A stretch of 64,000 nucleotides of DNA. Origin: Uranotaenia lowii (Eukaryota > Arthropoda > Insecta > Diptera > Culicidae). A program made the translations under genes and the position numbers. Of this stretch, positions 33,401 to 45,400 are shown piece by piece (within the stretch, counting starts at the first letter, position 1; each line of letters begins with the position of its first letter). Where the stretch lies: contig NC_073693.1 in NCBI RefSeq assembly GCF_029784155.1, positions 167,019,104-167,083,103 of the forward strand, written 5' to 3'. The notes beneath the pieces were generated by a model. That model did no database searches. It was not told the DNA's origin and saw only the letters and a list, made by a program, of their open reading frames with translations.

Positions 33401-36400
33401 TTTTATGGACGCACTCTGAAAGCCATGGAAAAACAAACTCCTCGATTAAAACCTTTATATATCTCTTGTTTTTCAACCGAGTTTTACAAATGTATAGTTT
33501 TGGAAATCTGTAAAAATAATGTAAGTCAAACATGTTTCTCAGACATTATTCAGATATAACACTTCAGTTTTCCGTTATTTTTTTTTTTTATTAATCCTTT
33601 ATTTGAAACGGCTCAATCCAGTAGGTTTAAGGAGCCAAGATTGAAATTGTTTTTGCACTTTTTACATTTTATTGCTTAAACTAGAAATTAGTAACAGATA
33701 AAGAAAAAGTTTACAGAATAAGATCGATAGCTTTAAAGAATAGATAAAGTTCGGAAAAGTAAGTTAAGTCCATCGCAGCCAACACATCTCTTACAGGTGC
33801 ATAAGGTTGCCTTCCTTGGGCCCGAAGCGAATCTGTTAATTTCGTTCTGGCGATCAAGTGGACCTCGCACGACCAAACGACATGGTCAATGTCGTGATAA
33901 CCATGGCCACAGGTACAGAGATTGGTGCTTGACAGATTGACACGATACAATAACGCGTTTAAGGAACAGTGATTGGACATGAGTCGGGAGAATGTTTTAA
34001 TAAAATCCCGGCTCAAGTTCAAACCCTTGAACCATGGTTTAAGCTTCACCTTTGGGATGATCGAATGGAGCCACCGGCCCTTATCATCTGTATTCCATTT
34101 GCGCTGCCAATTGACGAGAGCATTTTTACGTACTACAAAGAAAAATTCATTGAAGGAGATTTGACGCTGATAAATATCACCTTCAAGCGCACCCACCTTT
34201 GCAAGAGAGTCAGCCTTCTCATTGCCCAATATTGAGCAATGTGAAGGGACCCAAACAAAGGTAATGGAAAAGCAGCGACCAGATAAAGTACTCAATTTTT
34301 CTCGTATCTTCTCGAGGAAGTAGGATGAGTACTTTCCCAACTTCATTGAGCGAATAGCTTCAAGTGAGCTTAAGCTATCCGTTACAACATAAAAATTACC
34401 AACAGTTTGTGAAAGTTTTCCGTTATTCAAAGTTTAAGAAAAAAATCATGCTTCGGAAAAAGACTGTAGATCAGCTACGGATTGCTAAAAAAATTCACAT
34501 AGTGCAAAAGAAAGCTGAAGTTAGAAGCTATACGTTGCACATATGTATTTTGTTGATTTTTTTTTAAATCATTACCACAAAAAAATGTAAAAAAGTGGCG
34601 CAAAAACCGTACTTTTCAATCCATAAATCGTCAAAATTGTTAAAGTCACATCAGATAAATTTTAAAAAGAGGAGTTGACGTAATTTGGCACATTTTCGCA
34701 TTTTTAGATTGTTAAAATACAAAATACAGATTTTTTTACGAATTTTCAAAGGTAGCTGTTTTTCTAACTTTTTGTCAATTTTCAATTTTTTCAGATTTCC
34801 TTGCACATATAGCTTTCAACTTCAGCTTTCTTGGAAACTAAAGGAAGTTTTTTTGGAGTATTCTGTAGCTGATCTGCAGTCTTTTCTCCGAAGCATGTCT
34901 TTCCGGTTTTATTTTATCAGACTTTGAATAACGGAAAACTATTGTATGTGAATATTGCCTGAGAAACATATTACATTACGAAGTTTCCAAAACTCTAAAT
35001 TTTGTAAAAATCGGTTGGGAAACAAGAGAGATATATTGGTTTTAGTCAGGAGAGTCAAATTGACACTCCAGGGACTATAACGTGTAAACAATTCTGGGAC
35101 GGATGAGGGTTAATGAGTGTTCACAAAAGAAACTAGACACCTGGTAAAAGTTGATTTTTTGACAAAAATAAATCAAAAACACAGTTTTAAATATTTTTAA
35201 AAAGTGAGTATTTTAACAGATGTATGAGAAAAAATTAATGTAAAATTTTGCACAACTTTGATTGTGACCTTAAGTGCCATTTTTGACTAAATTAACTCGA
35301 GTTTTCCATAATGTTGGCTTCTGTAGCATGTTTCTCAGGGCGTTTAAAGACCCTGTGCTTTAATATATATCACAATTTCAGATATTTGGTAAAATTTACT
35401 GTTTCTTGGTTCAGCCTATAAGATAGTGAAGTGATTAGACCACAAATCGGACAAATGCAATAAAAGATTCCTTAGTTAACAAAAATGAACCAGCAATAGT
35501 GTGTTATATTAAATTTCCCAGTAAGTCTCTTCAGTTATTGTGACCAATGTAAAAAAAATGCAGAGTGCTTCAAGTCGTAAATACAATTTCTGTATCTAAC
35601 TCACACTTTTTTTTTATCAATTGCTTTGTAGGTGATTAGGGATGTCCTATTTCTAAACAACGTTAAAAAATTGTAGACTAGAATGCCAATTCGTGTCAAG
35701 TTTGATAATAGCTTAACCGTCCAATTTGTTTTCTCACATTTTTTTTAAATATGCCCGTATAAACATTGTGATCTTTTCTATATGATAAATATTAACAATA
35801 TTTTTGTAAAGAGCAAATGGTTTTGTTTATTATTCTAGCTCGATTTAGCTTTTTTTCATTTTTTGCAGTGTTGTAATAACTATTAGCAATTTCTTCGAAA
35901 AAAACCAACATTTCTACACCCATAGAAGAGGTTGCAAAAATCCAATGCCTATTTAGCACATCTCTGTGCCGATAATGCGCTGAAATGTGCACTGTGCCGA
36001 AGATGATATGTTTGAAAAACCGTAACTGGCATAAGGACTCGGCTCCCAACTAAAATGATGCATGACCACTACATTCAAGCAAAACAAGAAAAACATTTTA
36101 TGGGATTTCGTTCCTATTGGATAATTCATCCCAGAAACAAGAAAATAAAAATATAAACCATAGCGCCCCGTAGGGAGAATCGAACTCAATTCACTAACCA
36201 AATGGTCTTGCCAGACCGACATCTTAACCAGTGTACTATTTGAGCTTCATGCAGGAAGAGGGATATTTGTCATAGGCATTCTGCCGCCGATCAATCACAA
36301 AAGAAACGCACGACAGTGGCTTCCCGGCGTTTGGCCTCCTTTCAAGGTATTCATTTGTCTTGCGATGAAAACGGGAAAGGGAACGGGAGTGGAGGAAACG

Positions 36401-39400
36401 GGAAACCCATTGAATGAGAACTGTGCTTTGCTTACTGCCTGCTATTACATACACACGCTACATATACACAGCTGCTAAAGCCGGGCAGCTTGGCCGGTGC
36501 TTGTTTGCCGGTAAATTGAAGGAATATATTCTTGTTGCTTTTGCTACATACACACGCACAGCTTAGCCGTGGATGTTTGCCGGCAATTGAATTGAAGGAA
36601 TGTTTTTTTTGTTGTTGCTTTTACTGCATACACACGCACAGCTCGGCCGTGGTTGTTTGCCGGTAGATTGAAGGGATTGAATTAGAAGGATGTTTTTGTT
36701 GTTGCTTTTGCTACATTCACACGCACAGTGCTCGGTTCGCTGGCTGCCTGGTGTTGGCCGGTATTTATTTCCATCCTTCTTCGTCTTGTGATGCGATAGG
36801 GAGGGACGTGAAAGCGTTTTTATTTTGTTTCTTTCAGACATACGCAATTCGGTTAACTTGGGAGATTAATGCCGGTGGGAGCAAATCGAATCAGCACCGA
36901 TCGCGTTATCTTCTTGTACCAATGACGCTATGTAATTGACTACACGCCATTGGCACAGAGGCTGAATTTTGGGTGTAGAATTTAAGAAGCGAGCTGCAGC
37001 TTGCTCTTTATTCCTGTTTCCTGGACTCTTTTCCATTCAGATTTTGGATCTTCAAGAAAGTAAATTTTAGTAACTAAACACCGGAAACCTCGCATCCTTC
37101 GAAATTTTAACTTATTTTTGGTATGATAACTTTTTCATAAATCATTTGTGCAGAATTGATTCGAACAACGATGGGTTAACTTCACCTTTGTCAGCTTCAA
37201 TCCAAATTTTTCAACATTTTTTCACGTGTATTGCTTAAAGAAGAGTTTTGTTTGTTAAACTACATAAGTTTTACAATTCTCTCTAGTATACTTGCTTAAT
37301 AACATTAAATAATCCGTGTCCACTTTCTCGGCTTCTTCGTGAACAATCCTTTGTTCTTATTGACAGCTTTCAGTTCATAAAGACGCATGAGTTTGTTATT
37401 GGCTTTAATCTTTTCCCAACATAAATTTGTAAAAAAAAAGTCTTTTGTATAGTCGAATCATCCAATGGCATATCGAGTTTACTATTAACTTAAATGTCCA
37501 TTTCCCGGCCATTTTAGCGTTCCCGGGGATCGGGAAATCTGACGATCCTTTTCCCGGGAGTTGTCGGGATCATGGGAAAAATTGAAAATGAAGATATTAA
37601 TCCTCCACTGCATACGAAACCTTATTAGCTTTGAACAAATATCAATTTCTTCTTTTGTCAGTTATTGAAGTAATTTATGTAAATTTCGACGAAAAAATTC
37701 CAATATCTGAAAGATTACAAGACCAAAAAAATTATTTAAGAAGATGGAAGTTATTTAACTTTTTGTTTTCTTGATTTGATTGAATTTTTCGATAAAAAAT
37801 AACCTGAGAAATAGGTTTTGTGCATGATTGCCATTTACCACCATTTACCATTGATATAGTCGGCAGATCATCTGCGGCGGTGGAGGAGATCTACCGCAAA
37901 CTGAAACGCGAAGCAGGAAGGATTGGGTTGATGATTAATACGTCCAAGACGAAGTACATGCTGGCCTGCGGATCCGAGACCGACCGAACCCGCTTGTCCA
38001 GTAATAACAAGGTCACGATCGACGGCGACGAGCTGGAGATAGTCGAAGACTTTGTCTATCTCGGCTCACTGGTGACCGCAGACAATGACACCAGCCGTGA
38101 GATCCGGAGGCGAATTATCAGCGGAAGTCGTGCCTACTATGGACTCCACAAGCAACTGCGGTCGAGAAGACTTAGCCCTCGCACGAAGTGTAACCTGTAT
38201 ATGACGCTCATTAGACCGGTTGTTCTCTACGGGCACGAGACATGGATATTGCTCGAGGAGGACCTGCGTACACTCGGAGTATTCGAGCGACGAGTGTTAA
38301 GAACCATCTTTGGCGGCGTACAGGAGAACGGAGTGTGGAGGCGAAGGATGAACCACGAGCTCGCGCGCCTCTACGGCGAACCCAGTATCCCGAAGGTGGT
38401 GAAGGCTGGCCGGATACGCTGGGCGGGACATGTTGCGAGAATGCCGGACGACTGTCCTGCAAAACAGGTGTTCGCTACGAATCCGGTAGGAACAAGACGA
38501 GCGGGGGCGCAACGAGCGAGGTGGTTAGACCAAGTGGAGCGTGATCTGGCGAACGTGGGGTGCCCGAGAAATTGGAGAACGGTTGCTATGAACCGAGTGA
38601 ATTTTAGGAATTATGTTCGTCAAGTTATGTCGTGAGACGGAATACTATGTAAATAAAAAAAAAATAAATAAATGCCATTTACCATTTACCATTGAAATTA
38701 AACTATCACCTTCTTCTTCTTGTGTCTTTAATTTTTTTTTCAACGTAATCTCCGCTACATTCAAACATGCATTGCAGAGATTACTACGGCCAGACCATCC
38801 ATTTGGTAAATTCCTTAAAAATACTGGATCAAGGGAAGGAATATAGCGTGGAGTTCCCTGCGAAACGCTTCATATAGGTTTTTTTGTAAAAATAATACAA
38901 TGTTAAATCTAAATAAAATCGAGGGGATACATTCTTCAATAATTCAGGTCCGTTCGTTTTTAGTTGGCAGGAGCAGTGCTGATGATGTTTTGATACTGGG
39001 ACCTATTGCAACCGAAATTTCTGAAACCGTTCGGCTGCTTCTCACGTCTTTCCGGTGTATGAAATATCCTTGGGATTTTCCCATTTGATACAGCGCACTT
39101 CGGCATCAGTTACAAAACACACATTGGCAGTTATAATCAGCAGGATTCTATGTTAAATAATTAGTATTTATTCTATGATTTACTTCTGGAAGAACACTTA
39201 TTTTACGGAGCGAAAATTTTGACGTCCATGCAGGGAACGCCTACTTGAACTCCCTTAATAACTATCAAAATGACAATACTACCTTTAAAATCTTCAATTG
39301 TTCAAAATACTGACAACTGGGTAGTTATGAAAATAAGGGTTAATTATAGACAGGCATTTTACGACCACAAGCTATAATCTAAAAATAAAAAAATATCTAG

Positions 39401-42400
39401 AAATGAAGGAGAGGATCAATCATTAATTTGATTTCCAAAAATGTGTACATTAGTGAAACAATTGTTTTAATTGCTGATATTGAAAACTGAGAAATCTTGT
39501 TCATAAATACCTCACTTGACCCTATAATGTTAGTCATTATTTTCATATTCGTAATAATTTAGTAATTTTTTGTCATTTTTAGTCTTTTGCTTGTACTTGT
39601 TTTAGAGTTTTATGAAATTAATCCAGTAACCAAGAACAATTCCCACCATTATTTTACTGACTGATAATGTTTGAGTTTCTTAAAACTACCATGAAGTTAT
39701 TTGGATAAAAAAATTAACAAAGGTGTTGGATACATTTTAATTTCAATTTAAAGTAAAACAACAAGTTTTGACTCGTTTAGGGATATGAATGTAGTATTTC
39801 ATCTTGTACACAATGAGCGATTATCTTGGTTTCGATATTTAATCCTACTGAAACAAAATCTGATGTAATACAGTTACACAATTGCTTCTCATACAGTAAA
39901 ACAATTTATGAGTACGATGTTAATGTTTTTTATAATCATCTGTTTGCATCATAAGAAGTCAACCAAGAAACTCAAAACAATCTTATCACGTAGCTGCACA
40001 ACAGTAGCTTAATCTGTTTGTATGCAAAATAACTAGCGTTTTGATAAGGAGACATGAGTTTATTTTCTTTATCATTTCCTATTCAAAAAATGTGAAAAGT
40101 TTAAGATGCCTAAACACATTATTTTATCTATTCTTTCAGATTTCGCAAAACTACAACCTTGATAACGACGACAACTACAGTGAATCGCCCAACAATTTCC
40201 AAGACTATCGGAATAACTTTGTAGATTCACCACCGGATTCTAAGGAAGCTTGGCCGGTCGAGTACAGCAAAATGTCTTCGGGTTTGGGTTCCGGTAGCGG
40301 ACCTGCAAACACCTCTGCAACAACGGCAGTGGCGGCTGTAGCGGCAGCGGCAGCTGCAGCTGCTGTCGCTGCTCAACAACACCAGCAACAGCAACAGCAG
40401 CAGCATCCACAGCAACAAGAAAGCAACTTCAGCATCGTAATGCCGAACCGCAAACGACGCCTGGAGTGGATGTCCGCACAGCAAGATGAAGATAACGAAG
40501 GTTCTTCAGAGCCGAAGATTAACAGCGCTGACAAAGATCGCGATATCAGACGCAAAGGTATGTAATAAATGGGATTTGGTTTTATCTAACAAGAATATTA
40601 GTCCGTTACTGCTGCTCATATATGTAGTTTAGATTGTTTAGGGAACACAGATGAGAATTCCGTGAAGCGTTGCTCAATGTAAGACGAAAATCTTCATTCG
40701 AAATACATACACTGAACGATACTCAATATGTTCAAAGTAACTCAAATTATGTATGCTATCTTATAAAAAGTTGAACACCCAAGTTTTATTTTTGTATGAG
40801 TGTTGCCTTTAATAAGGTGAAAAATATTTCTCTTAGAGTTTCTATAAGAAAACTTGTTGAACTAAGTTCAGAATATAATAAGTCGAATCATTGATCTCGT
40901 AGACATGAGAATGAAAAACCAGCGCTTCTGATGTTATTTCATTTCAATAAGGCAGAATGAGGATTACGGGCAGCACTTTTAAATGAACAGCATCTTCAAA
41001 CCAGACCGATGTATGTGCTGGATGCAATAAAGCAGCATCCAAACGACCTCCATCGTTTTGATAAGGGATGTTTTCTTCCAGAATGATTTCCCTGTATCAT
41101 CCATGACACCATTTGCCGGCCACTGATACGATTGTGATTATGCTGTAGCAAAATAAATATTTAAAAAATCTCCGGTGCATACCAATCACTATGTGATGGT
41201 TGATCACTTTATATCTGTAAACAAATGTTATAGATATAGTAAAAGTGTTTCGCTAAAGTAAATATGAAAGAGCTTAAGAAGTACAAAATCAAGTGACATT
41301 TTATTGGGTTCCAGCTCACTGCGGTAAAAAAAGGAAATGAAAGAGTTCGGTATCGATTTTTGAAAAGGGCCAATACGCCAGACCACTGTTATGAGAAAAA
41401 CGCATTTGAAGTTTCAGAAAATATAATCAATTGACTATTTCACTGTTTTCTGTGATGGAAATAGCATAAATTTCTTTGAATAGTCATAAAGAAATAAATC
41501 TTTTTTACATTTTACTTAAGAAAAATCGATTAACAATACCAATCTTATCATGTTCTTTGAAAAACAAAGTAAGAAATCCAAAATTTATGTTGACGTAAAA
41601 TTTATTATTGTGTTACATATGTTTAACTATTGTGTTACAATAGTTACAATATTCAAAAAATCTGTAAAATCTGTGAATAATTCCGAAATTCTGTTTTCTG
41701 TGACACAAATTCTGTGATGAAAATTGGCTCAAAATTCTGTGAAATTATAGATTGTTCTGTTATTTCGGCAACCGTGATACTGAGTACTGAGTCAGACAAT
41801 GCTGGGACTTCCGGACTTTCCATGAGAAATTTCCAGAAACCATTATTTCTTTTCAATTCATGATCAATATTTATTATGGAAAAAACTCTCGAAATAATTT
41901 TTGGGTCCCGATAGTCGTTGATCAATAAAACTTTGCGGTCAGCTCTTGACAGATTCCAGTTCTGAACAGCGCATTAGGAAAACGATACTCAAATTCTGTA
42001 CCTCGCCGTGGGAGACAGTTTCTTTCCTGAAGATAACTTTTAACGATTGACACAATTAGAAGTACGGTATTTCATTTGTGTGCATGTTTTGAATCAATTC
42101 TACAGCTCAAATATTGAAAAATTAATAACACGTCCGCTGCCAACGAATCGTGGCCTACCTTTCCAAACAAAAAAGGCCAACTTATAAAAATAAATTACAT
42201 ACCTATGTTTACTGATAAAAACCAGTACCCATTATTTACAGTGAGCGAAATAATAATAGTATCACACTATTTTTATATTGTAAAAAGTTGCACTATTGAC
42301 TGTTGTAGGAAAGATGTTCTACGGTTTGTTCCCCACCATAATTAACGTATATCAAGCATAAATTGGACAGTTTTGACTCAACTGGTTTCAGTGAGCTCCA

Positions 42401-45400
42401 AAAATATGAAAAAAGGGTGCGAAATAAGATAGCACCACTCATGCTGTTGCTAAAAATCGTACTTTTTTGTTGTGATTTATGGTGAAAAGTGGTTAATTTT
42501 TAGTTTTTCACTTGAACCAAAGTCACACAACTGAAAATCCTGGCGGTGTTAAACCACTAAGGGGTCGTTCGAATATTACCTGACGCATTTTTTTTTATCG
42601 CTATCAAGCACCCTCCCCTACGTAACACATTTGTACCATATTCTCTTTCTAAAATCCACAAAATGTAAAAAACAGCTTCCTTCTAAACGTGTTACGTATT
42701 AATTGGATGGTCCCTAAGCAGAACGAACTGATAGACATACCTGACTGACTGACGGACACAAAAAAAATGATAGAATTGAAAAAAACGAACTTCATCGATG
42801 AAAGGATATCGGTAAAGGATCGCGAGTACAAATTTTCTATAAAAAGAAGCACGTTTGTTCAAATGATCGTTTTAAGTTTGGATTTAACAGTGTGAGCATA
42901 ACAAAGGAGAGAAGAACCAGCCACGAGAAGACGAGAAACGGAGAGAATAGGTTATAGGGAAGGGCGCGTGTTTTACACTACCCGGTATGTGTGGCGATGC
43001 CTTGGTTCTTAATTATAGACAATATCTTCTTCAGAGATCTATGGGTCGTTCGAGACATTTTAATTTTGAGGAAAAAAGTGAAAATCAAAACTTACCACGA
43101 TGCAGGGCTCTCAAACAGAGAAATCTCACGGCCATAGGACGCTACCTGAAGTATGGCGAAAATCGGACACGTATATTAAGGCAACACTCTCTCTAAAGGA
43201 TATACGAAGAATCCGTAGGAAAGCTGTGAACCATAAAAGAACTGCGTCGCAAATCAGAGCGGAATTAGAGTTACCAGTCACCAAACGCCGCATACAATAA
43301 ATACTATCGTCGAGTGAGAACGTGGTATGGCGTAAACGACTTGCAAAACCGAAATTGACAGCGCGTCACACGGAAAGTCGCTTTAATTTCGCAGAGAAAT
43401 ATGTTTCTTGGGCAGATCAAGGAAAAAATGTAATTTTTTCTGATGAAAAGAAGTTCAACCTCGATGGCCCGGATGGCTGGCAGCAGTAGAGGCATGATTC
43501 ACGAAAAAATCCGGAGATCATAATGAGCAGAAACTTTGGCGGTGGCACAGTAAATATGTGCTGGGGAACTTCCACGGAAAACTTCCTTTGGCATGGATTA
43601 CAACCATAATGAATTCACAAAACTATATTGATATGCTTGAATTAAGTTTAGTCGTACACGGTGAATGGGCGTTGATGGGCCCAGATTTTGTTCTCCAGAA
43701 AGATAACGCTGCAATTCACATGTCAAAACTTGTAAAAGAGTGGTTCTCTAATAAAGACATCCAAGTTTTCGAGTGGCCAGCTTGTTTTCCGGATTCTGGT
43801 CCATACTAGCACGGCGTGTTCACGAGAATGGAAAGCAGTTTGGGAACGCAAACCAGCTTAAGAGTCGAATTAGAGAGTGTTGGGGGGAGATACCCCAAAA
43901 CACCTTAGAAACCCTGGTTTTATCCATGAAATCGCGGCTGATTGAAGTTACTCGTAACAATGGTTCCAACACACGCTATTGATCACTTTTTTTTTTTTTG
44001 AACAAAATTTTAATCATGCTGAGAACACAAAAGTTTATTATTTACTGCGAGGAAATGTATGCTATAATTAAACAAGATTACGATAAGGATCTCAATGGAA
44101 GAAAATTTCCTTTAAAGAGATCCATTTCTTTTTTTTAATAATGTTAACTAATCAAATATTATGCTAGGTTTACTTAAGTTTACTTATTAATAGTTAAAAG
44201 TACGACAAAAGAAAACTACGATGCTACAAAAACAAACAAAATTTGATTTAAAAAAAACTGGTTGTTGATCGACTTTTTTAACGATTCAATTTTTCTTTTA
44301 ATAACTGTACTACTTTGACTTTAAACATGGAACGGTTGTTGATGGTCTTTATTTCAGTAGGTAAAGCGTTGTATATTGTAGGTCCTATAAAAGAAATTCT
44401 TTTTTGCCCTAAAGATGTCATGGATCGACTTCGTTGCACGTAATTATTTTGACGGGTATTGTGGGTTCTTAATCCCGTAGTAAAATTAAGGTTTTGGTTA
44501 TTGCTACTCGAGTGTATATTATCATGAACATATATAACAGTTTGCAAATTACAGAGTTCGATTATTGGAAGAATGTTGTGCGTTCCCAGAGAGTATAGCT
44601 GTTGGGTAGGAAAAAGCAGGGGTAGTCTGAAGATGTTTTTCAAACATCTATTCTGTAGAGTCTGAAGTTTTTGAAGATGTGACAAGGAGGCTCTTCCCCA
44701 TATCAAAATAAGATAGTTAAGATGAGACTGAATAAATGCATAGTAAAACTTTAAAAGAACATGTTGGGGCACTAAGCTTCTTAATTTCCACAAAACACCG
44801 CAAAGAGGAGAAATTTTTTTTACTAGGTTCTCTGTGTGACAACTCCAGGAAAGTGTTTCATCCAAGAAAATTCCTAACTACTTGAAGTAATGAACTCTCT
44901 CAATAACAATTCCATCCATAATTGGGTCATTATTTAACAGTATTTTTTTATGTGAAGAACGAAACAACATATATTTGGTTTTTGTATAGTTTAGAGAAAG
45001 CAAGTTGCATTTAAAATATTTTGATAGTAACTTCAAATCATTTTCAATTTGTTGATTTATAACATTCGTTGATGCAGCTGAATAAAAAATAGCTGTATCA
45101 TCAGCAAATAATCGAGCTGTGCCTTTCAGTGGTAAATTACAAAGATCGTTTACATACAAAAGAAAAAGTAACGGACCAATGTTGCTTCCTTGGGGTACAC
45201 CAATATCAATGTTTCTCAAATCGCTTCTAGTATTTTCGATCGCTACGAATTGTTTCCTTTTCGATAAATAACTGCGAAGGATGTTGTTAGCAGCACCTCT
45301 TATTCCGTATTCATTCAATTTGGACAATAATATGTCGTGGTTTAGTGTGTCAAAGGCTTTTTTTAAGATCCAAGAACAAAGCACCAACGATATTCTTTGA

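Larger units (their letters stand above)
33312..35112. mobile_element. Long foldback element interrupted by a non-LTR insertion
   Basis: The left arm (about 33312-33579 plus 34414-34520) and right arm (about 34850-35112) are inverted copies that share ATATATCTCTTGTTT, GTTTCTCAG, AGTTTTCCGTTATTCAAAG and GATCAGCTAC-type blocks. The outermost ends are TTAACCTTAATCCG and the complement of TTAACCCTCATCCG. Removing the nested insertion leaves an element of about 970 bp with no coding potential. Confidence 0.7.
24424..40139 (+). other. gem intron 1, transposon-rich (15.7 kb)
   Basis: The intron contains a Helitron-like element with a nested array element, a mariner relic, a foldback element with a nested non-LTR insertion, a minisatellite and an RTE-like fragment. 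Between them (30600-33150, 35120-36140, 38700-40130) I see AT-rich DNA with no host gene. Confidence 0.8.

Noticed and set aside
33711..34430. Intact 239-codon gene starting at 34430
   Set aside because: The apparent ATG lies in the duplicated target site. The element is a 5'-truncated retrotransposon.
36150..36243. tRNA gene on the minus strand
   Set aside because: Box spacing is tRNA-like but stem pairing is poor. Treated as SINE-derived.
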